Source of the DNA: Micavibrio sp. UBA2705
GTDB lineage: Bacteria > Pseudomonadota > Alphaproteobacteria > Micavibrionales > Micavibrionaceae
NCBI GenBank assembly: GCA_002354205.1
Contig: DELD01000081.1
Span: 2,650-17,248, forward strand
Length of the DNA stretch: 14,599 nt
Reading direction: 5' to 3'
Shown piece by piece: positions 7,798 through 14,599 of the stretch. A program made the position numbers and the translations under genes. The notes beneath the pieces were generated by a model. The model did no database searches. It worked only from the letters and a program-made list of their open reading frames with translations, and was not told where the DNA came from. The stretch's first letter is position 1. Each line of letters starts with the position of its first letter.

Positions 7798-8136
7798 TTA
7801 TGCCGCCGCGTTAAACGATACGCCTTTTTCTGCAAGTAAGTCAGTAAGCTCACCAGTTTCGTACATTTCACGCACGATATCACAGCCGCCAATAAACTCA
7901 CCTTTAACGTAAAGCTGCGGGATTGTTGGCCAATTGCTAAATTCCTTGATACCTTCGCGAATGTCGTTATCTTCAAGGACATTGAAATCATCAAAGGCAA
8001 CGCCGAGCTGAGAAAGCACTTGCACCACAGCGGCGGAAAATCCGCATTGTGGGAAAATTGCAGTGCCTTTTAAAAACAGGACAACATCGTTTTCAGCGAT
8101 TTCTTTTTTAATGCGTTCAAAAATTATATTTTCCAT
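7798..8136 (-). CDS. grxD: Monothiol glutaredoxin (CGFS type, Grx4)
   Basis: The 112 residues match the single-domain monothiol glutaredoxins. The active-site motif is CGFS (31-34), with the preceding Lys23 (FLKG), WPTIPQLY (69-76) and GGCDI (83-87) that bind glutathione. Proteins of this class bind a [2Fe-2S] cluster between two monomers or with BolA and pass it on in iron-sulfur assembly and iron sensing; they are poor disulfide reductases. bolA lies 36 bases upstream in the same direction, and this neighbour pair supports a Grx-BolA complex. It is the last gene before a hairpin terminator. Confidence 0.96.
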   Translation of the reverse strand: MENIIFERIKKEIAENDVVLFLKGTAIFPQCGFSAAVVQVLSQLGVAFDDFNVLEDNDIREGIKEFSNWPTIPQLYVKGEFIGGCDIVREMYETGELTDLLAEKGVSFNAAA

Positions 8137-8172
8137 GATTCTCTTTCCTTGTTTGGTCGTGAATTATTATGG

Positions 8173-8409
8173 TTATGCATTAGGGACAAAAGTTTGCAGC
8201 GCTAAAGCATGCAGCTCATTGCCCATTTTACCTTGCAGGGCGGCATAAACGATTTGATGCTGCTGGACGCGTGACTTGCCCTCAAATGCTGCGGATGTGA
8301 TATAAGCGGCATAATGGTCGCCATCACCGCGTAAATCTTCGATGCGCACATCGGCATCAGGAAGAGCCTCTTTTATCATATTTGTAATTTCAGAAGCGGA
8401 CATTGCCAT
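8173..8409 (-). CDS. BolA family protein (IbaG/BolA2 type)
   Basis: This small protein has 78 residues. The fold signature is clear: IEDLRGDGDHYAAYI (23-37), F-E-G-K (42-45), RVQQHQIVYAALQG (47-60) with the family histidine His52, then MGNELHALALQT (62-73) with the C-terminal His67 used as a cluster ligand. The GDGDHY loop fits the IbaG/BolA2 branch rather than stress-morphogene BolA. The partner is most likely the CGFS glutaredoxin downstream, with which it would form a heterodimer holding a [2Fe-2S] cluster. The ATG at 8409 has TAAGGA upstream; a second ATG two codons on (8403) is possible. The 154-base gap on the upstream side probably holds its promoter, but I found no convincing boxes. 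Confidence 0.94.
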   Translation of the reverse strand: MAMSASEITNMIKEALPDADVRIEDLRGDGDHYAAYITSAAFEGKSRVQQHQIVYAALQGKMGNELHALALQTFVPNA

Positions 8410-8563
8410 CGTTGTCGATCCTTACCTAGAACGTAACTGCAAATATAAGCAGTTTATTTGATTGTGTTTATGTAACTAACAATATGGAGTTTTCGCACAA
8501 AAAAGCAAGTATAAAGCTAAAAAACCAGCGCATATTATGGTGACATATTACTGCGGCATTTTT

Positions 8564-9631
8564 CTAGCCTAGGTCAGTAAGTTTGACCTTCTGATTGTTA
8601 AAGCTTAAGCGGTCTTCTTCACTGTTGCCAATTTCAAGCAAGCTTATACCAAGTTTTTGCGCGGCGACTTCAAACTTTGCCATTTCTGCGGTTTTTATAG
8701 TGACGATATAGCGCCCTTGGTCTTCGCCGTACCAAAAGCTGGCATTGCCAATACCGCCAACGCTCGCGCCGATGGCGCTGCCAATTCCCATTTTACCAAG
8801 GGCAAGGCCAATACCACCAATAGAAACGCTCTGGCAGGCCGTCAGGTAACCAAGTTCATGCATCTGAGCGATAAAGCGGGTGAGTATGATTTCTTGTTCA
8901 AATGTAACCGATGGCGCGTCGCCTTCTTGCGCGTCATGCGCATCATTTAAATAAGCAGAAAGCCCCAAATGCCCATGCTCACGCCCAAGCACATATATAT
9001 GCTGGTCTTCCGCAGTAAAGTAAGGCGAAAGCGGTTTTGTTTCATCGGTAAACAGGCCCACACCAAAATGCACGACATTAAAACTACCCTGATCAAAGCG
9101 CACATGGAGGCTACCAGCTTGACTTGGTATGCCGAGCGCAGCATAGCCAGCATCTAGGCCGAGCATAAACTGTGCTAAGCTTTGTGTGTCTTCTGCCATG
9201 TTTGACAGTGATACGCGCAGGCCATGAGCGGATAATGTTGCGCCGCTTGCACCGCAGGCGCGGTAAAGTTCAGCGGCAAGGCGCTTACCTGCATTATAAG
9301 GTGCGTTGAGCCAGTATAAGGGAAGCTTGATTTGTGTGAAGGCGCAGCGGCCTTCTGCGCCATCTAATATGGCTGCAGGTGCAATATTATCAGCTCTGAA
9401 TACTGATTTGAGGCCGTTAGGGATATGCTGGTCTAGCAAGGGGTAGAGATCATCATTAATGTCTTCAATGGAAATGTCCTGCACTTCACCGCTGTGATCT
9501 TCGCCAAGCTGCGCACAATATTGCGCCAAGTAACTCTCTTCGCTGTCTTTCGAAATAAGCGATAGGCTCGCATCATATAATGCGCTGTCTATAGCTGGTA
9601 AAATGGACGCTGTTTTTTCTGACGTTTTCAT
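8564..9631 (-). CDS. Half-length, degenerate PurL-like protein (AIR synthase-related fold)
   Basis: The 355 residues (ATG at 9631) resemble the second half of FGAM synthase PurL, which normally has over 700. Numbering from this ATG, the N-terminus recalls the linker between PurL halves (GEVQDISIEDINDDL, near 48-62). NAGKRLAAELYRACGASGA (about 113-131) matches the helix before the PurL LNFGNP motif, and HIYVLGREHGHLGLSAYLN matches the ADP-site loop. FWYGEDQGRYIVTI near the C-terminus is very close to the PurL FGEDQARYVVTV stretch. The hallmark motifs are lost: LNFGNPE has become LRVSLSNMAE, SGNVSLYNE has become AGSLHVRFDQ, and HDLSDGG has become QSVSIGG. The extreme C-terminus is also short. 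It cannot be a normal FGAM synthase, but the frame is open throughout and has no internal stop. It precedes bolA-grxD, where purL is usual. Role unknown; a regulatory or relic paralogue is possible. Confidence 0.8.
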   Translation of the reverse strand: MKTSEKTASILPAIDSALYDASLSLISKDSEESYLAQYCAQLGEDHSGEVQDISIEDINDDLYPLLDQHIPNGLKSVFRADNIAPAAILDGAEGRCAFTQIKLPLYWLNAPYNAGKRLAAELYRACGASGATLSAHGLRVSLSNMAEDTQSLAQFMLGLDAGYAALGIPSQAGSLHVRFDQGSFNVVHFGVGLFTDETKPLSPYFTAEDQHIYVLGREHGHLGLSAYLNDAHDAQEGDAPSVTFEQEIILTRFIAQMHELGYLTACQSVSIGGIGLALGKMGIGSAIGASVGGIGNASFWYGEDQGRYIVTIKTAEMAKFEVAAQKLGISLLEIGNSEEDRLSFNNQKVKLTDLG

Positions 9632-9664
9632 GTGCAAGTTTTCTTTATTAATTTATTCATTGAT

Positions 9665-10249
9665 TTAAGAGCGTGGCTTTAGGTCTAAACGTAATTGCAG
9701 TGTTGGTTCAAGTGTTTTTAATAAATCACACAGATTAAAATAATCATCCAACGTAATGCCGTTAAAACCATGGGTTTGAATAAAGCATGGCATATGCCAA
9801 GCGAAGAAGTCGGAATCATCATCAATAATGATATATTTCTGATCTTGGCTTGCATATATCTCAAGCCATTTATCAATCTCTAAACCGCGCGGTGCTGAGA
9901 AGTCTGGGTTAATGGGAGTGCGCCAACTTTCTGGCGTAGTATCATCAAATTGAATGGCGTAGGGGATGTTTCTGACTTTGGATGCGGCGCATAGGCGCTT
10001 ATGGGCATTTTTAAAACACGCGGTAATTTCATCTTGCGGGCTGGTGCGCCATGTGGAGCTAAAGACGATGCGTATATTCGGGTTATCAAGGCAGAGTTTG
10101 TTAAGGTAGCCAACGGCAATGGGGCTTAATGGCGGGTGGCGTTCTTGTGCATTAAATTTTTCGCTCAGTTTATCGGGCAGGGTAAATAAAATGTCGTGAT
10201 TATTCACCACGCCATCAGCATCCAGAAAAATGATGACTTTATCATCCAT
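9665..10249 (-). CDS. HAD-superfamily hydrolase, HAD_SAK_2-like
   Basis: The protein has 194 residues from the ATG at 10249. It shows all four haloacid dehalogenase motifs: DADGVVN (10-16) with nucleophile and acid Asp, SSTWR (64-68), basic residues at Arg121-Lys127 in a R-x2-E-I-x2-W-L stretch, and IIDDDSDF (141-148) for metal binding. The SSTWR and REI-WL pattern with no large cap matches the HAD domain found in Swiss-Army-knife RNA repair proteins and in many free-standing uncharacterised proteins. A phosphatase or phosphotransferase activity is likely; the substrate is unknown. The frame extends up to 10306 without stops, but a promoter lies in that stretch and GGGG precedes the ATG at 10249, so I use the shorter form. 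It ends 33 bases before the PurL-like gene and is probably cotranscribed with it. Confidence 0.75.
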   Translation of the reverse strand: MDDKVIIFLDADGVVNNHDILFTLPDKLSEKFNAQERHPPLSPIAVGYLNKLCLDNPNIRIVFSSTWRTSPQDEITACFKNAHKRLCAASKVRNIPYAIQFDDTTPESWRTPINPDFSAPRGLEIDKWLEIYASQDQKYIIIDDDSDFFAWHMPCFIQTHGFNGITLDDYFNLCDLLKTLEPTLQLRLDLKPRS

Positions 10250-10277
10250 AATTTTACCCCTGTTATATATAGCTGAA

Positions 10278-10306
10278 AAATTACACAGCGCGACACGGAC
10301 TGTCAA
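10278..10306 (-). promoter_or_regulatory. Candidate promoter of the HAD / PurL-like unit
   Basis: On the minus strand a consensus TTGACA (10306-10301) is followed after 17 bases by TAATTT (10283-10278). Transcription would start near 10271, about 20 bases before the ATG at 10249. The -10 box is only a partial match. Confidence 0.5.
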
Positions 10307-10336
10307 TCTATCGCAATAATTATATGCTTAGAAAAC

Positions 10337-10365
10337 TTGATACAATTATGTAAATTATTTATAGT
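10337..10365 (+). promoter_or_regulatory. Promoter of the 133-residue hypothetical gene
   Basis: TTGATA (10337-10342) and TATAGT (10360-10365) are separated by exactly 17 bases, each one base off consensus. This is the best-formed promoter in the window. Transcription would begin near 10372, giving a short leader that carries GGAGGA (10383-10388). Confidence 0.7.
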
Positions 10366-10392
10366 CACGACTTAGTATTTACGGAGGATGCC

Positions 10393-10794
10393 ATGCAATA
10401 TAATTCTGAATACAGCCCAGAGCGTGCAAAGCAGCAAGCCGAAGACATTGTTAAAATCGCTGAAGATGCGTTTGCAGGACATGTGAATTTTAATATTATG
10501 GCGGCGTATCGCAAAATTACGAGTGATGTTGTACGCCAGTTTGCAAAAAAAGGCGGCGACCTCAAAACCTTATTTGATGAAAAGATGTATGATAAGGGCG
10601 GTAAAGAGTTCCGTGCTTTATGTCCGCAAGGCTATGATTATTTTCATCAATCTCTAAGTCATGCTTTCGGTGTGGTTAGCGAGAAAAGCACACATTCAGC
10701 GAAAGATAAAATATTCGCGCAGCAAGTGGCTGATATGGCGACGGTAAATGTGGCGCAATCGACAGGTGCTTTTGACCGCGTCTTGCGTAAATAA
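10393..10794 (+). CDS. Hypothetical protein, unknown family
   Basis: I do not recognise this 133-residue protein. It is hydrophilic and probably mostly helical, with no signal peptide, membrane segment or known motif. The N-terminal half is rich in Lys, Glu and Ala (SPERAKQQAEDIVKIAEDAF, 8-27), and there is one Cys (in RALCPQG, near residue 78). The start is well supported by GGAGGA four bases upstream and a good promoter. It is divergent from the HAD gene and convergent with nadK, the two stop codons being only two bases apart. Codon use looks like that of the neighbours. A housekeeping or stress-related cytoplasmic role is possible, but nothing in the sequence decides it. Confidence 0.85.
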   Translation: MQYNSEYSPERAKQQAEDIVKIAEDAFAGHVNFNIMAAYRKITSDVVRQFAKKGGDLKTLFDEKMYDKGGKEFRALCPQGYDYFHQSLSHAFGVVSEKSTHSAKDKIFAQQVADMATVNVAQSTGAFDRVLRK

Positions 10795-10796
10795 AT

Positions 10797-11558
10797 CTAG
10801 ATCACGAATTGTTCGTTAATAATGCGTTCTTCTAAATTCTGCTCAGGGTCAAACATGAGCTGACGTTCAATGCTGCGTGATTGCCAGATGGTCACTTCGC
10901 AAATATCTTTCACTTCCATTGAATCCGCCGTCGCGCTAACGGGGCGGTTTGCAGGGTCGTTGACGACAAAGCGTATTTCATGATGCTGCGGCAACAGCGC
11001 GCCGCGCCATCGCCGTGGGCGGAAGGGACTGATTGGGGTTAGGGCAAGTAAGTTCGCGCTTAGCGGTAAAATTGGCCCGTGCGCTGAAAAATTATAGGCG
11101 GTTGAACCCGCAGGGGAAGACACCATCACGCCGTCGGCGATAAGCTCTGCCATGCGTAAATGGTCATCAACATATATGGATATTTTACTCGCCTGACGCG
11201 ATGCGCGGAAAATGGCAACTTCGTTAAAAGCAACGCTTTCAAATTCTTCGCCGTCACAGGTCTTTGCACGCATCCGCAGCGGATGGATCTCATAAAGCTG
11301 CGCTTTTTTTAGGCGCGCGGGTAAATCCTCCGCAGCGTAATGGTTCATCAAAAAACCAACAGATCCTTTATTCATGCCGAAGACGGGAATGTCTTTGGTG
11401 GCTTTTTTATGAAGGGTATCGAGCAATGTGCCATCACCGCCAAGCGGAACGATGACATCAGCCTTATCTAAATCAGCCTGACCGTAAAGCGCGGTCAGTT
11501 CATCAAAAGCGTTTTGTGCATCTTCATGCGGCGCGGCGGTAAAATGAATATGTTTCAT
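10797..11558 (-). CDS. nadK: NAD kinase
   Basis: The protein has 253 residues from the ATG at 11558, the usual size for alphaproteobacterial NAD kinase. It makes NADP from NAD and ATP or polyphosphate. The signature LGGDGTLL (39-46) carries the catalytic Asp42, followed by NKGSVGFL (63-70), FNEVAI (111-116), ADGVMVSSPAGSTAYNFSAH (141-160) and the family stretch LTPISPFRPRRWRGALL (173-189). All binding motifs are intact. An in-frame TTG at 11579 would add seven residues (MICYSYI) unlike the family N-terminus, so I reject it. No strong ribosome binding site is visible. It lies 39 bases after pyrE in the same direction, so the two are probably cotranscribed. Confidence 0.96.
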   Translation of the reverse strand: MKHIHFTAAPHEDAQNAFDELTALYGQADLDKADVIVPLGGDGTLLDTLHKKATKDIPVFGMNKGSVGFLMNHYAAEDLPARLKKAQLYEIHPLRMRAKTCDGEEFESVAFNEVAIFRASRQASKISIYVDDHLRMAELIADGVMVSSPAGSTAYNFSAHGPILPLSANLLALTPISPFRPRRWRGALLPQHHEIRFVVNDPANRPVSATADSMEVKDICEVTIWQSRSIERQLMFDPEQNLEERIINEQFVI

Positions 11559-11597
11559 AATGTAACTATAACAAATCAAAAGGCTAAACGAAAGCCG

Positions 11598-12269
11598 TTA
11601 AGCGCTTTGCGGGAATTGTTCCTGCCATGCGGTTGGCGCTTGCAAAAATTTCTTCACTTCGGCGAGTGTATGCGCATCAAAATACTGCATATCTTCGGCG
11701 ACTTTTAGTACCGCCCACCAATCGGTAAGGCTATGCAAGGTGATTCCTAAATCTTTCATATTCTTCTCACTCGCATCAAAAATACCATAATGGAAGACAA
11801 CAAAGGCATGTTCGACATTTGCGCCGGCAGCGCGCAGGACATCAACAAATAATTTCTTTGACCCGCCATCGGTTTGCAAATCCTCAATCAAGGCAACGTT
11901 TTGATCGTCATGATCCATACAGCCTTCAATTTGCGCCATGCGGCCAAAGCCTTTGGGCTTTTTGCGGACATAAAGCATTGGCACATCGAGGCGCTCTGAT
12001 AAAAATGCAGCATAGGGAATACCCGCAGTCTCACCGCCGGCAAGCAATTCAAGCGGCTTGTCTTTTGTCGCTTCACGTAGCATGTCTGCGCCGTCATCCA
12101 TTAGCTGTTTGCGCGCTTCAGGGAATGATATTAAGCGCCGGCAATCAATATATACGGGGCTGCGCTTGCCAGAAGTTAATGTAAATGGGTCCTCAACATT
12201 AAACAAAACGGATTTTGTATCGAGCAGAATTTTCGCAGCGCGCTGCGCGATAGCGTCTTTATCAATCAT
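11598..12269 (-). CDS. pyrE: Orotate phosphoribosyltransferase
   Basis: The 223 residues match the PyrE family. The enzyme joins orotate to PRPP to give OMP in pyrimidine synthesis. The PRPP loop is VALIEDLQTDGGSK (125-138), a form of the type I phosphoribosyltransferase motif used in alphaproteobacteria. LTSGKRSPVYIDCR (31-44) and LLAGGETAGIPYA (75-87) hold phosphate- and orotate-side contacts, and VRKKPKGFG (101-109) is the flexible catalytic loop. GAGG upstream of the ATG at 12269 is a ribosome binding site. nadK follows closely. The pair indicates an organism able to make pyrimidines de novo. Confidence 0.95.
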   Translation of the reverse strand: MIDKDAIAQRAAKILLDTKSVLFNVEDPFTLTSGKRSPVYIDCRRLISFPEARKQLMDDGADMLREATKDKPLELLAGGETAGIPYAAFLSERLDVPMLYVRKKPKGFGRMAQIEGCMDHDDQNVALIEDLQTDGGSKKLFVDVLRAAGANVEHAFVVFHYGIFDASEKNMKDLGITLHSLTDWWAVLKVAEDMQYFDAHTLAEVKKFLQAPTAWQEQFPQSA

Positions 12270-12345
12270 GGCGGAACCTCATTTTTATTATCTATATTTG
12301 ACTTCAAAGTGATACTGGATTTGGGCGCAAATGCGCAAGGTTTAA

Positions 12346-13542
12346 TTACTCTGCTGATTTACATTGGTCAGGCACATGAAAACGTGCATCAGATTTCAGT
12401 AATGATTTTAGATGCAATATTTGTTCGCAAGGATAGCCTTCCGCGCTGGTTACGCCGCCAACCATTAAATTGACGTTAGTGTATAATGGCGTTAAATCGG
12501 TGACATTGCTCGCATAAATTTGCAGCTCCGTCAGCTGCGACTTATTGGCAAGGGCTGATATGTCACTAATCGGGTTATAACTCAACACAACTTCTTCAAG
12601 CTGATTAAGCGGGGCGAGCTGTGAGATATCTGATATCTCATTCATCATCGCCTGTATATGGGTTAAGTTTTTAAGCAGATCAAATTCAGCCAAATCAGTG
12701 AGGCCAGCCTTGTTCGCGTAAAATTCTTCGAGGTTAGGGGCGTTGATAATGCCGCGCGTAGAGGGTAGCGTTTTACTTCCCGCGAGGGATATTTTTTTAA
12801 GTTTTGGGTAAGGGGCGAAACTTTCTAAACTCGTCAGGCTGTGGCCTTGCAAATAGAGTTCCTCTAAATTCACGAGGTCAGCAATGGAGGATAAATCACT
12901 AATTTTATCGCTTTGGCAGACAAGGCGCGTGATGTCTTCGCGCCGCGCAATGTCTTTGTCTAACATGACGCGCTTAATGCAATGGTCAAAGGCAATCTGC
13001 GATGGGGATGTGTGGGCGGTGGATTGCACAGTTTGTTTGCCCAAATTCATGATATTAAGCTCGGCGCAGATAAGATATGCACCGCCGCCCATGAAGATTA
13101 ATGTCGTCAATACACCGAAAAATGGGCGCTTGGCATTAAGTAGCATCATAAATATTAAATAACCAAAAATGGCTGGGAATAACCAGAACTGTAACAGGCT
13201 ATTAATGCGGCTTTTTTCTGGCGCGGTCTTGTGAACGTAAACCTTTACAGCTGTACCGATCATCTTATCACATTGTTCTTCGGGGACTTTGACCGTGCCA
13301 GTGGCTTTCTGACCATCTTCGGTCATCGCGACAGGGGCGGAGATTACAACATCGCGATATGTTGTAGATGAGCCAGAACGAACTTTTGTCCAACTGTTAT
13401 CACAGCTTAAAATAGTCGCGGGTTCTACCGTACTATTACTGATAACGCTTAGGCGGTCATACATGAACCAACATAAAATAAGGGCAAAACAAAGCACGAA
13501 AATATTGCGTGTGCGGTCTGATATTTGATGTGGTTTACGCAT
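12346..13542 (-). CDS. Membrane protein with DUF3592-like domain and leucine-rich repeats
   Basis: The protein has 398 residues. After a basic start there is a membrane segment (about 12-31), then an extracytoplasmic domain (32-115) that resembles DUF3592 (ATILSC near 42-47; G-T-A-V-K-V-Y-V-H, 96-104). Two more membrane segments follow (about 117-135 and 142-160). From about 205 to 355 lie six or so leucine-rich repeats of the SDS22/internalin type, such as LVNLEELYLQGHSLTSL (223-239) and LNQLEEVVLSYNPISDISAL (312-331). With the N-terminus inside, the repeats would face the periplasm. Cysteines fall in pairs in the outer parts: 47/91, 188/209 and 372/394. GGGGG precedes the ATG at 13542. It probably binds a protein partner; the function is unknown. 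It lies 76 bases upstream of pyrE, with no evident terminator between. Confidence 0.85.
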   Translation of the reverse strand: MRKPHQISDRTRNIFVLCFALILCWFMYDRLSVISNSTVEPATILSCDNSWTKVRSGSSTTYRDVVISAPVAMTEDGQKATGTVKVPEEQCDKMIGTAVKVYVHKTAPEKSRINSLLQFWLFPAIFGYLIFMMLLNAKRPFFGVLTTLIFMGGGAYLICAELNIMNLGKQTVQSTAHTSPSQIAFDHCIKRVMLDKDIARREDITRLVCQSDKISDLSSIADLVNLEELYLQGHSLTSLESFAPYPKLKKISLAGSKTLPSTRGIINAPNLEEFYANKAGLTDLAEFDLLKNLTHIQAMMNEISDISQLAPLNQLEEVVLSYNPISDISALANKSQLTELQIYASNVTDLTPLYTNVNLMVGGVTSAEGYPCEQILHLKSLLKSDARFHVPDQCKSAE

Positions 13543-13651
13543 GGTCTTCCCCCTTTAAATTTCGGAGCTAAGCATAACAAAAAATGATTGATTTGCAAAG
13601 TTGCACGCCGCGTTATATCTTCTGTTAAATAGAAGACAGGGAGCGCAGAGC
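13543..13651. promoter_or_regulatory. Divergent spacer between the LRR gene and the hydrolase gene
   Basis: It must hold promoters for both directions, but I found no well-spaced pair of boxes. TTGCAC (13601-13606) with TTAAAT (13625-13630) is an 18-base-spaced weak candidate for the plus strand. CTTCT and AGAAG form a short dyad around 13618-13634. Confidence 0.25.
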
Positions 13652-14593
13652 ATGGCGATTAAAAAACATTCATTGGAAAAAGCTGGGAAGATCGCCGTTG
13701 ATGGCGGTGAGGTCGGCTATCGTTATTACCTACCCCATAATGAAAAGTTTAGAAGCCGCGCGCCATTGGTTTTAGTGCATGGTGGGCCTGGTGGCTGTCA
13801 TATTGGTATGTATGATGCTTTGCACAACATTGCCGATAATCGCCCGATATTGGGCTATGACCAATTAGGGTCGTATTTATCGCCCGCAAAAATGGATGAT
13901 GATTTAATGGCGGTAGGGCGCTTTGCTGAAGAGCCTTTGCATTTGCTTGATGCGCTCGGCATAGAAAAAGCTGTCTTGCTTGGTCATTCATGGGGTGGGG
14001 TTATCATCGGTGAGTTTGCGTTAAACCACCCTGACCGCGTGGCGGGCTTAATATTCTCCGCGCCGCTAATATCCACCAAACGATGGGTAGAAGACTGTAA
14101 TAAGCTCCTCGCTCAATTGCCCCCAGAAATGCAAAAGACTATCCGTGAATGCGAGAAAAACGGCACGACGGATAGCCCTGAATATCAGGCCGCAGATGCA
14201 TTCTTTGGCAAACGCCATTTCAGTCGCGCGGCGAAAACACCTTCAGCGGTCATTGCCAATGGCAAGCGTTCAAACCGCGCCGTTTACAACGCGATGTGGG
14301 GGCCAAGTGAGTTCACCCATAGCGGCACTCTATCGGATGTTGATTTATTTCCGCGCTTAAAAAATATCACAGCGCCAACGCAAATTATCTGCGGCGAATA
14401 TGACACAGCAACGCCAAGCTACATGAAAGAAGTGCAGGGGCAGATTACAGGGGCGCAGTTACATGTCGTGCCCAATGCAGGTCATGCGGTGATGTCAGAT
14501 GGGAATAAGGATTATATCCGCACGGTCAAAGGATTTTTATCAAACAAGGTTGATGTGAAAACAGCGCCCCAGCACAAGCAGCCTAAACCTTAA
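13652..14593 (+). CDS. Proline iminopeptidase-like alpha/beta hydrolase (peptidase family S33)
   Basis: The protein has 313 residues from the ATG at 13652, which is preceded by GGGAG; the in-frame TTG at 13601 adds a stretch unlike the family. HGGPGG (43-48) is the oxyanion loop, GYDQLGS (68-74) the second family motif, and GHSWGG (111-116) holds the nucleophile Ser113. GEYDTATP (248-255) gives Asp251, and PNAGHAVM (274-281) gives His278, so the triad is complete. MWGPSEF (215-221) lies in the cap domain as in proline iminopeptidases. Such enzymes release N-terminal proline, but relatives act on other amides and esters, so the substrate is not certain. No signal peptide is seen. The Lys- and Pro-rich tail (about 299-313) is an unusual extension. 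Confidence 0.9.
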   Translation: MAIKKHSLEKAGKIAVDGGEVGYRYYLPHNEKFRSRAPLVLVHGGPGGCHIGMYDALHNIADNRPILGYDQLGSYLSPAKMDDDLMAVGRFAEEPLHLLDALGIEKAVLLGHSWGGVIIGEFALNHPDRVAGLIFSAPLISTKRWVEDCNKLLAQLPPEMQKTIRECEKNGTTDSPEYQAADAFFGKRHFSRAAKTPSAVIANGKRSNRAVYNAMWGPSEFTHSGTLSDVDLFPRLKNITAPTQIICGEYDTATPSYMKEVQGQITGAQLHVVPNAGHAVMSDGNKDYIRTVKGFLSNKVDVKTAPQHKQPKP

Positions 14594-14599
14594 ATAGAG

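Noticed and set aside
8410..8563. Possible terminator and promoter between the PurL-like gene and bolA
   Set aside because: There are T runs on the minus strand, but the preceding stems are only three or four base pairs, and no -35/-10 pair with acceptable spacing was found.
9632..9637. TTG start for the PurL-like gene, two codons upstream
   Set aside because: An ATG follows two codons later and nothing favours the rarer start codon.
10250..10306. Extension of the HAD protein to an upstream start
   Set aside because: The added residues overlap the candidate promoter and precede the ribosome binding site for the ATG at 10249; they show no family similarity.
12326..12345. GCGC-AAAT-GCGC hairpin between the LRR gene and pyrE
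   Set aside because: The stem is short and no T tract follows on the minus strand, so I do not call it a terminator.
13601..13651. TTG start giving 17 more residues to the iminopeptidase-like protein
   Set aside because: The ATG at 13652 has a GGGAG ribosome binding site and the extra residues do not resemble the family.
1..14599. CRISPR array, tRNA, rRNA, insertion sequence or prophage
   Set aside because: No regularly spaced repeats, cloverleaf-like segments, transposase motifs or phage structural genes were seen on either strand.

Overview
The window looks like a chromosomal segment of an alphaproteobacterium of moderate, slightly AT-rich base composition. The evidence is the run mreB-mreC-mreD-mrdA-rodA, the 41-residue zinc-free L36, NAD kinase and PyrE of the alphaproteobacterial type, and a BolA/CGFS-glutaredoxin pair next to a PurL-like gene. 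I saw no insertion sequence, phage gene, CRISPR array, tRNA or rRNA. The species cannot be named from this alone; a Micavibrio-like or other uncultured lineage is only a guess.

Left part (1-1830). A gene cut by the window edge runs leftward. It encodes a cyclic-nucleotide-binding domain fused to an EAL c-di-GMP phosphodiesterase domain. Across an AT-rich divergent spacer is a small DUF3307-like membrane protein, then monocistronic rpmJ with its own promoter and terminator.

Centre left (1831-7770). The rod-shape operon: mreB (actin-like filament), mreC and mreD (membrane scaffold), mrdA (PBP2 transpeptidase) and rodA (SEDS glycosyltransferase). Together they make the lateral-wall peptidoglycan machine. 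A spacer of 144 bases separates mreB from mreC, and mreC has an unclear start. A terminator that works on the opposite strand overlaps the end of rodA.

Centre right (7798-10306, minus strand). Read in transcription order: a HAD-family phosphatase-like protein, a half-length and motif-degenerate PurL-like protein, BolA, and the monothiol glutaredoxin Grx4. From memory, alphaproteobacteria commonly carry purL-bolA-grxD in this order. The PurL-like gene therefore sits where true purL is expected, yet it lacks the N-terminal half and the signature motifs. This is the most interesting item in the window.

Right part (10337-14593). A small plus-strand gene of unknown function has a good promoter. 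Convergent with it are nadK and pyrE (nucleotide and cofactor metabolism), then a leucine-rich-repeat membrane protein with a DUF3592-like domain and paired cysteines. A divergent proline-iminopeptidase-like alpha/beta hydrolase closes the window.
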